This document shows positions 43,544 through 53,500 of a stretch of 64,000 nt of DNA, in pieces. The notes beneath the pieces are model-generated. The model was not told where the DNA came from. It made no database searches and saw nothing but the letters and a program-made list of their open reading frames with translations. Location: the NCBI RefSeq assembly GCF_035917575.1, contig NZ_CP109090.1:7192001-7256000 (forward strand), written 5' to 3'. The position numbers and the translations under genes are program-made. This DNA comes from Streptomyces sp. NBC_01788 (GTDB lineage Bacteria; Actinomycetota; Actinomycetes; Streptomycetales; Streptomycetaceae). Numbering within the stretch: position 1 is the stretch's first letter; each line of letters opens with the position of its first letter.

Positions 43544-44238
43544 CGGAGTGCTCCCGCCGGACGCCGCGGCGGCTCGCTGAGCACCGCGCGCATGTCGCGC
43601 ACCGTGTACCAGGTCCCACGCCAGGTACCCGTGACCTTGGAACGGCCGGCGCGCGGGTAGTACGGCACGTCGACCTCGCGCACCCGCCATCCGGCATCGG
43701 CGGCGCGGACGACCATCTGCAACGGGTAGCCCGACCTGCGGTCGGTCAGGTCCAGGTCGAGCAGGGCCTTCCGGCGGGCCACCCGCATCGGACCGAGGTC
43801 GTGCAGACGCAGGCCGGTGCGGCGGCGGATCAGCCGGGCCAGCTCGCGATTGGCGAGCCGGGCGTGCGTCGGCCAGGCGCCGCGCCTCGTCGGCCTGCGC
43901 CGCCCGAGCACCAGGTCCGCCTCACCGTCCAGGATGGGCTGGGCGAGGGACGGCAGCAGCCCCGGGTCGAGGGAGGCATCGCAGTCGCAGAAGCAGACCA
44001 CGGGCGCGGTGGCGGCGCGCAGCCCGGCCGCGCAGGCGGCGCCGAAGCCGCGTACCGGTTCGCCGACGACGTGCGCGTCCAGCGACGCGGCGAGTTCGGC
44101 GGAGCTGTCGGTCGAGCCGTTGTCGACGACAATGGCTCGCCAGCCGGGCGGGATCCGCTCCAGCACCCAGGGGAGGGCGGCTGCTTCGTTGAGGCACGGG
44201 AGTACGACGTCCGCCAGGGGCCGATGCCTGTCGGTCAC
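43540..44238 (-). CDS. Family 2 glycosyltransferase
   Basis: A 232-residue GT-A enzyme: ADVVLPCLNEAAALPWVL, IVVDNGSTDSSAELAA, then the metal-binding DCDASLDPGLL (DxD-like). It has no membrane helices, so it is a soluble dolichyl-phosphate-mannose-synthase-like transferase. I prefer the GTG start 44238 (VTDRHRPLADVVLP); a longer reading from 44304 adds residues that lack family similarity. Its stop overlaps the DUF2064 start. Donor and acceptor unknown. Confidence 0.85.
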   Translation of the reverse strand: MTDRHRPLADVVLPCLNEAAALPWVLERIPPGWRAIVVDNGSTDSSAELAASLDAHVVGEPVRGFGAACAAGLRAATAPVVCFCDCDASLDPGLLPSLAQPILDGEADLVLGRRRPTRRGAWPTHARLANRELARLIRRRTGLRLHDLGPMRVARRKALLDLDLTDRRSGYPLQMVVRAADAGWRVREVDVPYYPRAGRSKVTGTWRGTWYTVRDMRAVLSEPPRRPAGALR

Positions 44239-44410
44239 GTCTTTCAGCGTACGGAGAGAAATGGGATGGCGCGTCCGGATCTCACCTGATTCGCGCCACC
44301 GCACCGTATTCGATGTTGGTCGGCGCGGTTCGGATGCCGGGCGCTTCCGTCCGATGAGGGCCGCGACGTATCCGGCGGCCGCGGGTTCGAGGCCATCTCC
44401 CGCACGCGCC

Positions 44411-45469
44411 TCACCGAGGCGTCGATGTCTGGCCGCGCAGGGGTGCCTTCGCGAACTCCCGCATGCCGTCGGTGAACGGTACCCGGGGCAGCCAGCCGAG
44501 TTCCTCGCGCAGCCGCGCCGAGGAGGCGGTGATGTGGCGGACGTCGCCCAGCCGGTATTCGCCGGTCACCACCGCCTCGGGCCCGTCGCAGGCGCCCGCG
44601 AGCGCGGTGGCCATCTCGCCCACGGTGTGCGGGCTGCCGCTGCCGACGTTGTAGGCGCGCAGCGTTCCTGCCGGGATCGCGGCGCCGACCGCGTCGAGTG
44701 CCGCCAGGTTGGCGGCGGCCACGTCGGCCACGTGGACGAAGTCGCGGAGCTGGCAGCCGTCCTCGAAGATCCGGGGCGGCTCACCGCGCGCGAGCGCGGA
44801 GCCGAAGAGCGAGGCCACGCCGGCGTAGGGGGTGTCGCGCGGCATGCCCGGCCCGTAGACATTGTGGTAGCGCAGGGCGAACGCCCGGCCCCCGGTGGCC
44901 CGCGCCCAGGCAGCGGCCAGGTGCTCCTGGGCCACTTTCGTCGCCGCGTAGACGTTGCGCGGGTCGGGTGGCGTGTCCTCCGGCACCAGGCCGGGGGTGA
45001 GCGGACCGCCGCAGCGCGGGCAGACGGGCTCGAACCGCCCGGCGTCCAGGTCGGCGACCCGGCGCGGGCCGGGCCGGACGGTCCCGTGGCGGGCGCATTC
45101 GTAGCGGCCCTCGCCGTAGTACACCATCGAGCCGGCCAGGACGAGCTCGCGAACCCGCAGCCGGGCCATGGCCGTGAGCAGGACGGCGGTGCCCAGGTCG
45201 TTGCACCCCACGTAGGCGGGCGCGTCGTCGAAGTCCCGGCCCAGGCCGACCATCGCCGCTTGATGACAGACCGCGTCCACCCCGCGCAGCGCCTCCCCGA
45301 CCACCGATCGGTCCCGCACGTCGCCGCGCACAAACGCGACGCCGGGCGGGAACTGCGGCGGCTCGGGGGACCGCACGTCCAACACGCGCACCCCGTGCCT
45401 GGCCTCGACGAGAGCCCGGACGACATGGGAGCCGATGAACCCGGCCCCTCCTGTGACAAGGACGAGCAT
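44411..45469 (-). CDS. NAD-dependent epimerase/dehydratase (extended SDR) with inserted Cys cluster
   Basis: A 352-residue nucleotide-sugar SDR: GGAGFIGS cofactor loop at residues ~7-14, VLAGSMVYYG for the catalytic Ser region, and NVYAATK with the YxxxK pair. Between them lies an insert with YECARHGTVRPGPRRVADLD and PVCPRCGGPL: one Cys-x2-His plus Cys-x2-Cys, i.e. a likely zinc ribbon, which ordinary GalE-like enzymes do not have. ATG 45469 starts directly at MLVLVTGG. Probable role: making a sugar nucleotide for the neighbouring transferases. Confidence 0.85.
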   Translation of the reverse strand: MLVLVTGGAGFIGSHVVRALVEARHGVRVLDVRSPEPPQFPPGVAFVRGDVRDRSVVGEALRGVDAVCHQAAMVGLGRDFDDAPAYVGCNDLGTAVLLTAMARLRVRELVLAGSMVYYGEGRYECARHGTVRPGPRRVADLDAGRFEPVCPRCGGPLTPGLVPEDTPPDPRNVYAATKVAQEHLAAAWARATGGRAFALRYHNVYGPGMPRDTPYAGVASLFGSALARGEPPRIFEDGCQLRDFVHVADVAAANLAALDAVGAAIPAGTLRAYNVGSGSPHTVGEMATALAGACDGPEAVVTGEYRLGDVRHITASSARLREELGWLPRVPFTDGMREFAKAPLRGQTSTPR

Positions 45470-45540
45470 GCCTTCGAGGCTACGGCTGGATCGGGACACG
45501 CGGCGCCGAGAGGCGTGCCTGCGCGTTCGAGGCTGACACT

Positions 45541-46926
45541 GTGGCGGGTGTGGGAGTACGCACGCTCTGCACCACGGCACTGCTCGCCGCCCTCGTTGCC
45601 GTCGTCGCCGCGACGGTCCGCTTGGGCGGTGATCTCGGCCATCCGGCTGCGCTGCTGTACTGGTACGCCGCCGCGTGGGTGCTGTTCGCCGGAGCGGCGT
45701 GGATGGTGCGCCGCGTGCCGGTGCGCACCGCCGTGGTGCTGATCCTGGCCGGGGGGATCGCCCTGTGCGTGGCGGCACTGTCGACTCCGCCGCGCACCAG
45801 CGACGACATGTACCGCTACGCGTGGGACGGTCGCGTCCAGGCTGCGGGGATCTCCCCGTACGCCTACCCGCCGGACGCGTCACAGCTTGCCCGGTTGCGT
45901 GATCCGTGGCTCTTTCCCGCCGGGACCGCGTGCCATGGGTGGGACCTCCATTCAGTGGCGGGTGCGTGCACGCACATCAACAGGCCGTCCGAACACACGA
46001 TCTATCCACCCGTGGCCGAGGGGTGGTTCCTGCTGGTGCACGCGGTCTCCCCGGCAGGCGGGCGGCATAAGCCACTGCAGCTCGCCGGTGCGGCGCTCGC
46101 CGTCGTCACGACGGTGGCGCTGCTGCTGGTGCAGCGGCGTACGTGTGGTGACACGCGGCGGGTGGCACTGTGGGCATGGTGTCCGGCGGTGCCGTTCGCC
46201 GCGGTCAACGATGCGCATGTGGACACGCTCGGAGTGCTGCTCACAGTGGCCGCGCTCGGCACGGCCGTGGCAGCACGTCGTGGAGCGCTGCTCGGGGCGG
46301 CGATCGCCGTCAAGCTGCTACCCGTGCTCACCCTCCCCGGTGCGCTGTCGGGAGTACTGGCTCCCGGGTATGACCCGCGGGCCCGGCTGCGGCGGACGAC
46401 GTGCGTGCTGCTCACGGCCGTTGGCGTTGTGGCACTCGCCTATCTCCCGTACCTGCCGGCGTCCGGTTCCGCGGTCCTGGGTTATCTCCCCGGCTATCTG
46501 CGAGAAGAGGGGTACGAGCCGGGCAACGTCAGCCGGTTCGCGCTGCTGCGGCTGGTGCTGCCGGACGCGTGGGCCGGTCCGGCCGCCGTCGCACTAGTGG
46601 GGCTCAGTGCCTGGTACGTCCTGCGGCGCGGCGATCCAGAGCGGCCGTGGCACGGATCGCTGCTGGTCACGGGCACTGCGCTGCTGCTCACCTCGCCTGT
46701 GTACTACTGGTATGCGCTGCTCGTCGTGGCCCTCGTGGCGATGGGTGGCCGATGGGAGTGGCTCGCCGTTGCTGCCGCGGGCACCGTGCTGTATGTCGCG
46801 GGCGGACTGCAGCAGCAGGCTGTTCAGGCCTCTGCGTACGGGCTGGCCGCCGTGACGGTGCTCGCCGGCGTACTCGTCCGGGCGCGGGCGCGTGGCGGCG
46901 GAGACAGGGGGCTGGACGGTGCGTGA
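45541..46926 (+). CDS. Polytopic mannosyltransferase-like membrane protein (GT87 type)
   Basis: A 461-residue membrane protein with about ten helices. The first large external loop contains TSDDMYRYAWDGRVQAAGISPYAYPPD, with the paired acidic residues and the RYxWDGRvqaxGxxPY signature of polyprenyl-phosphate-sugar-dependent transferases. NRPSEHTIYPPVAEGWF lies in the next loop. It should use a lipid-linked sugar on the outer membrane face. Start GTG 45541, divergent from the SDR gene across 71 bp. Acceptor unknown. Confidence 0.8.
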   Translation: MAGVGVRTLCTTALLAALVAVVAATVRLGGDLGHPAALLYWYAAAWVLFAGAAWMVRRVPVRTAVVLILAGGIALCVAALSTPPRTSDDMYRYAWDGRVQAAGISPYAYPPDASQLARLRDPWLFPAGTACHGWDLHSVAGACTHINRPSEHTIYPPVAEGWFLLVHAVSPAGGRHKPLQLAGAALAVVTTVALLLVQRRTCGDTRRVALWAWCPAVPFAAVNDAHVDTLGVLLTVAALGTAVAARRGALLGAAIAVKLLPVLTLPGALSGVLAPGYDPRARLRRTTCVLLTAVGVVALAYLPYLPASGSAVLGYLPGYLREEGYEPGNVSRFALLRLVLPDAWAGPAAVALVGLSAWYVLRRGDPERPWHGSLLVTGTALLLTSPVYYWYALLVVALVAMGGRWEWLAVAAAGTVLYVAGGLQQQAVQASAYGLAAVTVLAGVLVRARARGGGDRGLDGA

Positions 46927-46961
46927 GGGCAGGCGTGTCGGCCACACGGGGCGCGGGGGAG

Positions 46962-47405
46962 TCATCGGTGGCGGCGTCTGAAGACCACCATCCGCAGGAC
47001 GGTGAAGCGCACCACGGTCGCCAGGGCGAAGCTCGGTGCGAGCACCAGGGTCTCCGCTGCTGGTGAGGCGGTGGGCTGGTAGTGGCCGAAGAGCAGGAGG
47101 GCGCCTGAGGTGACCAGGTACGCCAGGACGAACAGGCCACCCGCGGCCAGATGCGCCTGGAGGACCCGGACCGTGGACCCGCGAAAGGTCAGTCGGCGGT
47201 TGGCCTCCGTGTTGAGGACGGTGACGGCAAGAAGGGCGGCGAAGTTGGCCAGGATGGGCGGCGACCAGTGGCGCAGAACCCAGTACAGCAAGGCCTGGGC
47301 CACGGTGGAGGCGACGCCGATCACGACGAACCAGAAGACTTCCCTGGTCAGCGCGGTGCGGCCGGGCCGGGCGGAGGTGCTGTGCCGTGCGCTGAGGCGT
47401 CGCAC
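46962..47405 (-). CDS. GtrA family membrane protein
   Basis: A 147-residue protein with four helices (FWFVVIGVASTVAQALLYWVL, ILANFAALLAVTVLNTEANRRLTF, LAAGGLFVLAYLVTSGALLLFG, SFALATVVRFTVLRMVVF). NxxxNRRLTF after the second helix is the GtrA signature. GtrA proteins help move or use polyprenyl-phosphate sugars, which fits the GT87-like and GT2 neighbours. Start GTG 47405; no ATG lies in frame upstream. Confidence 0.83.
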   Translation of the reverse strand: MRRLSARHSTSARPGRTALTREVFWFVVIGVASTVAQALLYWVLRHWSPPILANFAALLAVTVLNTEANRRLTFRGSTVRVLQAHLAAGGLFVLAYLVTSGALLLFGHYQPTASPAAETLVLAPSFALATVVRFTVLRMVVFRRRHR

Positions 47406-47617
47406 CTCACCATCATGAGGTCACCGTGCGCCCCGTCGAGCCGTGCGGAGCGCCGGTTTCGACCGTTCGGCGGGCGACGGACACCCGTATGCACGCCAGA
47501 CACGGAAAGCCGAACCGATCTGTGCCAGTTTGTAGCTGACGACTTGACAAGCACCAACGGCGCGCTGGGGTTCGATGGCACCCCTTCGAGGGTTGGCCGG
47601 GACAGAGGAGGCGGCCG

Positions 47618-49051
47618 ATGGGCAGTGGCGGACGGCCGCCGGCCCCGGGCTCCGGCGGGCCGCAGCGGCCGGGATCGGACGAGGGGCACGTACAGGGGCG
47701 CCTCGAGCGCGTGCGCGCTGCCGTGGCGGCGCGGGCCGCCAAGGGGGCCGCTCGTACCCGGGCCCTCGTGCGGCGGGTCGAGCGGACTCCTCCGCCTCCG
47801 GGGCCGTTCCGTCCCGGCTTCTGGCGCAGTCCCCTCCGCGGGCCCTGGCTGACGTCCGTGTTCGGCCTGGTGCTGCTGATCGGCATCCCGCTGATCTTCG
47901 TCACCGGGATGCTCTCCTACGCCTCCTACAACCCGGGACTCGGCCGCATCAACGACCAGACCCCGGACAAAGACCTGCTGGGCTTCTACCTCTTCGACTG
48001 GCCCACACATCCTTACTGGCTGTACCGGCTGACCCAGGGCGTGCACGTGACCCTCGGCGTGGTCCTCGTGCCGGTGCTGCTGGCCAAGTTGTGGTCAGTG
48101 ATCCCGAAGCTGTTCGAATGGCTGCCGGTCCGCTCCGTCGCCCATGCACTGGAGCGGTTGTCCCTGCTCATGCTGGTCGGCGGGGTGATCTTCGAATTCG
48201 TCACCGGCATCATCAACATCCAGCTCTTCTACGTCTTCCCCGGCTCCTTCTACACCCTGCACTTCTACGGCGCCTGGGTCTTCATCGCCGCCTTCGTCGT
48301 CCATGTGAGCCTCAGACTCGGACGGATGACCCGCGCCCTGCGCTCCCGCAGCCTGGCAGCCGAACTGCGCACCGACCTCGCCCACACACGGCCAGAACCC
48401 CCCGACCCCGACGGCCTGGTCCCAACCGCTCCCGCACCGCCGACGATGACCCGGCGCGGCGCGCTCGCCATGGTGGGGGGCGGATCGCTCCTCCTCCTCG
48501 TGGTCACCGCAGGACAGAGCATCGGCGGCTGGCTGCGCAGCACCGCCCTCCTCGCGCCGCACAACCGTACTCCGGGCAGCGGCCCGAACGCCTTCCAGAT
48601 CAACAAGACCGCAGCCTCCGTCGGCGTCACCCCCGCGCACGTCGGCCCCGCCTGGCGCCTGGAGATCCACGGCCCCGGTCCGACACTCGTCCTCACCCGC
48701 GCACAACTCCTCGCGATGCCCCAGCATGCCGCCGCACTGCCGATCGCCTGCGTGGAAGGGTGGTCCACCCCCAACCAGCAGTGGAGCGGCCTCCGACTGG
48801 CCGACCTCGCCGCCCTGGCGGGCCTCCCCGACGCCCGAAGCGTCCTCGTGCAATCCGTCCAACCACCCGGCCCCTACAGCTCGGTGGTACTGCGGGACAA
48901 CCAGATCCACGACCCTCGATCGCTGCTCGCCCTGCGCGTCAACGGCGCGGACCTCTCACTCGACCACGGCTACCCGGCCCGCGTCATCGTCCCGGCCAAC
49001 CCCGGCGTGAACAACACCAAGTGGGTACACCGGCTCACCTTCAGGACCTGA
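47618..49051 (+). CDS. Membrane-anchored molybdopterin-dependent oxidoreductase (cytochrome b561-like + sulfite-oxidase-type domain)
   Basis: A 477-residue fusion. After a basic, low-complexity N-terminus (~75 residues), four helices with conserved His (RLTQGVHVTLGVVLVPVLLAKLW; FYTLHFYGAWVFIAAFVVHVSL) resemble a b-type cytochrome anchor. From ~residue 270 comes a Tat-like TMTRRGALAMVGGGSLLLL segment, then an Oxidored_molyb domain with the molybdenum-binding Cys in LPIACVEGWSTPNQQWSGLRL. Electrons could pass to the quinone pool through the heme helices. ATG 47618 follows GAGGAGG. Substrate unknown. Confidence 0.82.
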   Translation: MGSGGRPPAPGSGGPQRPGSDEGHVQGRLERVRAAVAARAAKGAARTRALVRRVERTPPPPGPFRPGFWRSPLRGPWLTSVFGLVLLIGIPLIFVTGMLSYASYNPGLGRINDQTPDKDLLGFYLFDWPTHPYWLYRLTQGVHVTLGVVLVPVLLAKLWSVIPKLFEWLPVRSVAHALERLSLLMLVGGVIFEFVTGIINIQLFYVFPGSFYTLHFYGAWVFIAAFVVHVSLRLGRMTRALRSRSLAAELRTDLAHTRPEPPDPDGLVPTAPAPPTMTRRGALAMVGGGSLLLLVVTAGQSIGGWLRSTALLAPHNRTPGSGPNAFQINKTAASVGVTPAHVGPAWRLEIHGPGPTLVLTRAQLLAMPQHAAALPIACVEGWSTPNQQWSGLRLADLAALAGLPDARSVLVQSVQPPGPYSSVVLRDNQIHDPRSLLALRVNGADLSLDHGYPARVIVPANPGVNNTKWVHRLTFRT

Positions 49052-49053
49052 CC

Positions 49054-49557
49054 ATGGCGCGCTTCGTCCGCTGGTACGGCTCCGGCCCCCTCCACCTTCT
49101 CGTCCTGATCGCCTCGTTCGCCATCACCGGCTACGCCCTGGTGCGCCTGTTCGCTGTCCGCCCGCTCGAGGTTGCGATCTGGTTCGTCGGCGCGGCGGTC
49201 CTCCACGACCTGATCCTGCTGCCCCTGTACTCGCTCGCCGACCTGTCGGCACAGGCTGTCCTGCGGCATCGCGCCACCCGCATGCCACAACCACCGTGGA
49301 TCAACTACCTGCGCGTGCCCACCTTTCTCTCCGGTGTGCTCCTGCTCGTCTGGTTCCCCCTCATCTTCGCCCTGTCGACCCCCTACCCGGGTGCCACCGG
49401 TTTGTCCATGGACGTCTACCTCGGCCGGTGGCTGGCCATCACCGCCGTGCTCTTCGCCGCCTCGGCAGTAGCCTTCGCCCTCAAACTGCGCCGCGTCCGT
49501 CGAGCCGCCCCTGCCGCCGAGGAACGACCCGCACCAGGTCACGACGCTGCACCGTGA
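49054..49557 (+). CDS. Four-helix membrane protein next to the molybdoenzyme
   Basis: A 167-residue protein with four hydrophobic segments (HLLVLIASFAITGYALVRLF, VAIWFVGAAVLHDLILLPLY, VPTFLSGVLLLVWFPLIFAL, LAITAVLFAASAVAFALKL). The start is 2 nt after the stop of the oxidoreductase gene, so it is co-translated. His and Asp at helix ends (VLHDLIL) are the only polar features in the membrane. No family recognised; a subunit or assembly partner of the oxidoreductase is likely. Confidence 0.75.
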   Translation: MARFVRWYGSGPLHLLVLIASFAITGYALVRLFAVRPLEVAIWFVGAAVLHDLILLPLYSLADLSAQAVLRHRATRMPQPPWINYLRVPTFLSGVLLLVWFPLIFALSTPYPGATGLSMDVYLGRWLAITAVLFAASAVAFALKLRRVRRAAPAAEERPAPGHDAAP

Positions 49558-49581
49558 TGACCGACGAGGACGGCTCGCCCT

Positions 49582-49740
49582 TGCGTCGGGGGAGACCCCA
49601 ATGCGCTCGCCCTGCGGGCCGGCCACGGGCCGGTGTACCTGCGGCTGGCGGACGGGTGCCGGATCCGGATGCCGGTGCATCGCTGGTACGCGCATCCCAC
49701 CGTGGCCGACGAATCCGTGCTCAATCGTGCAGCAGACCCC
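49582..49740 (+). pseudogene. N-terminal remnant of a class I SAM methyltransferase
   Basis: The frame reads DPNALALRAGHGPVYLRLAD, CRIRMPVHRWYAHPTVADESVLNRAADP. I recognise the N-terminal module of methyltransferases that normally continue with VLDVGCGPGR. Here the text breaks just before that AdoMet-binding loop and turns into unrelated sequence. Such a methyltransferase is a usual neighbour of the molybdoenzyme/GT2/DUF2064 group in streptomycetes, as I recall, so this is a deletion scar. The bases from 49741 to 49911 hold nothing recognisable. Confidence 0.5.
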
Positions 49741-49911
49741 TTCGACCACCTCGACCGCGGATGCCCGCACTCCTTGAAAAACGACCCCATCCCACGAACC
49801 AACGCCTCACGACCCATGGCCGACGAACCCCTCACGACTGATGCTGACGTTTTGCTGACAGCCAGGGCGCCGCAACATCGCTGAGCTGCGGAAACGCCGG
49901 TACAGTTCGCT

Positions 49912-50085
49912 ATGTGGTGGAACTTCATCGGGCGCGGCCACGAGGACATCGCCAAGGCCCGGGACGAGTGGCAGAACGCCTCCGACCGCTTCGGCGCCGT
50001 CGAGGGGTACCCGGGAGACCGGCTTCCTGCCCCCGCGCTGCCGAACGCCGTCATCAGGCCGCGCAGGAATCCACCGCGTCACTGA
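49912..50085 (+). pseudogene. C-terminal remnant of a pirin gene
   Basis: 57 codons, MWWNFIGRGHEDIAKARDEW... to RPRRNPPRH, aligning with the last ~50 residues of the complete pirin at 13957-14937 (MWWNFIGRSADDIVQARRDW, then PLPAPELP against RLPAPALP). The cupin domains are absent. It lies 42 nt before the GNAT gene; pirin-GNAT pairs are common, so the deletion removed most of the pirin gene and left its tail. Translation from ATG 49912 remains possible. Confidence 0.7.
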
Positions 50086-50127
50086 TTCGTCCGACGTGTC
50101 ACCGACCCCACCCCGAGAGGAAACCCG

Positions 50128-50466
50128 ATGAGCCGGTCCTCCAGCTCCGTGACCGTCCGGCGGACGGACGCCAAGCACCGCTACGAGATCCTGGTCGACG
50201 GCGAGCGCGCCGGGCTGGCCGCGTACCGCGACCACGGTGACCAGCGCGTCTTCTACCACACCGTGGTGGACGACGCCTTCGCCGGACAGGGCCTGGCCTC
50301 CCGGCTGGTCCAGGAGGCGCTCACCGACGTGCGCGAGTCCGGGAAGCGGATCGTGCCCGTCTGCCCGTACGTGGCCGGGTTCCTGAAGAGGCACGAGGAG
50401 TTCGCCGACATCACCGACCCCGTGACCACCGAGATCCAGCACTGGCTGGATGCCCAACCGGGCTGA
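50128..50466 (+). CDS. GNAT-fold N-acetyltransferase, YjdJ/COG2388 type
   Basis: A 112-residue minimal acetyltransferase: HRYEILVDGERAGLAAYRD, then VFYHTVVDDAFAGQGLASRLVQEAL, where QGLASRLV is the acetyl-CoA pyrophosphate loop, and RIVPVCPYVAGFLKRHEEF near the end. The length is typical of the short YjdJ group. GAGAGGAA precedes the ATG. Target unknown. It is followed by a strong bidirectional hairpin. Confidence 0.85.
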   Translation: MSRSSSSVTVRRTDAKHRYEILVDGERAGLAAYRDHGDQRVFYHTVVDDAFAGQGLASRLVQEALTDVRESGKRIVPVCPYVAGFLKRHEEFADITDPVTTEIQHWLDAQPG

Positions 50467-50504
50467 CCGCCCGCACGAGCAGGGGGAAAGCGGCGGGAAG
50501 ACGA

Positions 50505-50540
50505 GAGCCGGGCCCGGGGCTGCCGCCCCGGGCCCGGCTC
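50505..50540. terminator. Bidirectional hairpin terminator
   Basis: Perfect 15-bp stem GAGCCGGGCCCGGGG / CCCCGGGCCCGGCTC with a 6-nt loop, between the convergent GNAT and ThuA-protein genes. Confidence 0.85.
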
Positions 50541-50554
50541 CTTCTGCTGTCCGG

Positions 50555-53500
50555 CTACAGACCGCGTACCCGGATGTTGCGGAACTCGATCAGATCGGTG
50601 TCGCTGTGGTTCTGCAGCCCCACGTACCCGCTGAGGAACTGGCGCAGGTCGGTGGGCGGGTCACCCGCACGGGACGACGACTTGCCGGGCGTGTTGTCGA
50701 ACTCGTTGATCACCACGCCGTTCCGGATGATCGTGTAGTGCTGTCCGACCGCACGCACCTCGTAGTCGTTCCACTGGCCCTTCGGGGTCACCCCCGCCTT
50801 GTCCAGGCCGAGCGACTTGAAGTTGTAGACGGAACCGGTCTTCTGGACCTCGCCCGCGGCGCCGTCGTAGATCTGGATCTCCTGGCCGCAGTAGATCGCG
50901 ACCCACTCGGGGGCGGTGCGGGCCGAGCCGACCGTGCCGCAACTGCCGTCCGGGCGGTCCGCCAGCGGTGTCCTCGGGTCCGGGAACCGGATGAAGACCC
51001 CGCTGTTGGCGTTGGCGCTGCCCGGCGCCACGTCACGGAACTGGAGCCTGACCGAGAAGTCCTTCAGCTCCTGTTTGGCGTACCACAGCATGCCCATGCC
51101 GCCGGAGCTGCGCATGGTGCCGTCCGGCTGGAGCGAGAACTTGCCCGCTCCGGCCTGACGCCAGTCGGCCAGACTCGCCGCGGTCCCGTCGAAGACGGTC
51201 TTGTACCCGGCGACCTTGCCGATCTCGCTCTGCGCCGCCGCCTTGCTGATCGCCGACGACTCGCGGTTGTCGAGGACGCCCTGCTTGCGGAGGTCGTTGA
51301 CCACGGCGTTGACGTGGCTGACGAACTCCCCGTGGTTCGGCCAGGACGACTCGTCGTCGATCAGGTCGTTGACGGTGCAGCCGCCGCCGGCCCGGTGGTT
51401 GGTCACGCCCGTGTCGGTGTCCAGCAGGTGGACGGTCGGCCGGGCGTCGGGAGCCGGGCAGCCGGCCTTGGCGTCGAACGTCGCTGTGGCCTTCTCGCCG
51501 TCGGCGTAGGTGACCGTCAGCTTCGCGTGGTACGTGCCGTAGTCGGCGTACGTGTGGGCCGGGTTGGCCTCGTGCGAGGGCTTGCTGCCGTCGCCGAAGT
51601 CCCACTCCCAGGCCACGCCGCCGGTTCTGGCGCCGGCGAACGCCACCGTCTTCGGCTTGCTCTGGGTGACCACCCGCGCCCCCGCGTCCTGCGGCTTCGG
51701 GGTGGCCGGACCGCCCTGGTAGGTGATGCGGACGAGCTTCTGGTTGTTGTCCAGGCTGAAGAAGCCGCCCGCGTAGTCGAGCATGTACAGGGCGCCGTCG
51801 GGACCGAACTTGGCATCCATCCAGCTCTGCATCTGGGTGGCGCCGCCGCCCGGCGCGATGATGCTGCGCAGGTCCTCACCGAAGGCCGGCGCGCCCTGGT
51901 CCTTGACGCGGTCGGGGTCGAGGGTCACCGCGACCCGGTTGTTGGCGTTGGACTCGTCACCGATGAACCACTTGTCCTCCCAGTAGGCCGGCCAGGCGAC
52001 ACCGCTCTTGGTGGCCACCTGGGAACGGTGGTAGGTGGGACCGGACATGACGGCCTGGCCGCCGCCCTTCAGGTACGGCTGGGTGTAGGTGGCCTCGCTG
52101 TCGACGTAGCTGGGAACGCCGCTGCCGTCGGAGCGCTCCGGGAACACCGGTCCGCCGCCCTGGGGCGAGTACCAGATCATGTTGTCGCGGGCCGGCGGGA
52201 TGTCCACCAGGCCGGTGTTGCGCGGCGACTCGTTCTTGAGGTGGTCGCAGTCGTACCAGCCGGTGAGGACCTTGGCGTCGGTGCTGCTGCGGTCACGGTA
52301 GGGCTGCCGGTTGCCCATGCAGTACGGCCAGCCTTGGTTGCCCGCGGAGGTGATGACCGTGGCCGTCTCGTACTTGGCCGGGCCCAGGTCCGGGCTGGAG
52401 GCTCCCGCGTCCGGGCCGACCCAGCCGGCGTTCAGCCAGTTGTGCACCGGGTCGACGGAGAGCCGCGCGATGTTGCGGACACCCATCACGTAGATCTCCG
52501 GGCGGGTCTTGTCGGTGCCCGGCGCGAAGAGGTTGCCCTTGGGGACGGTGTAGGTGCCGTCGGCCTCGGGGTGGATACGGATGATCTTGCCGTTGAGGTC
52601 GTTGGTGTTGCCGGAGGTGCGGCGTGCGTCCTGGAACGAGACGCCCTTGTAGTCCTGCGTCCAGTTGTTCCCGGAGTAACCGTCGGACCCACCGGAGGAG
52701 TTGTTGTCGCCGGAGCCGATGTACAGGTTGCCGTCCTTGTCGAAGGACATGCCGCCGCCGGCGTGGCAGCAGCTGTGGATCTGGGTGTCCCAGTGCAGCA
52801 GGTCCTTGCGGGTGCCCTGGTCGATGGACTCGGACGCGAAGTCGTACGTCAGCCGGGAGACCGTCCGCTGACCGATCCGCTTGTCGCGGTCGATCGACTC
52901 GTGCGGCATCCAGTAGATGTAGATCCACCCGTTCTGCTCGAACTTCGGGTCGAGGGTGATGCCGACCAGGCCCTCCTCGTTCTTGACCAGTTCGTCGCCG
53001 CTGCCCCGGTTGCCCATCACGTCGAGCGTGGTGAGCAGCTTGACCTTCTTGGTCTTGGGGTCCCACTGGTGGATGGTGCCGCAGCCCAGGCCGACCTTGG
53101 GGTTGTTCCAGTCGACGATCGGGCCGGACGGGCAGGCGGCCTTGCCGATGTAGAAGGCCTTGCCGTCGGGGGCCATGGTGAGACCGTGCGGCTCACCGAT
53201 CTGGTCGAGCTGCCCCGCCTGGTTCTGGGCGGTCAGCCGCTCGGTCTTGTAGTTGGACGCGATGGTCGCCTGGCAGTCGCCGCGCACCATGCCGGTGGTC
53301 CACTGGATGGCGCCGAGGAGATGGCTCTGGAACTTGGTGTCGGTGGTGTAGCTCTCCTCGGTGCGGCCCATGCCGGTGTAGAAGGAGCGGCCGCCGTCGT
53401 AGTCACGGCACCAAGAGATCGGGTGGAACGGGCCGTTGGCGCCGGTGCCCGGCTTGTACTTCCACTCCTCGACCTGGGCGATGGTGTGGACCTTGCCGAC

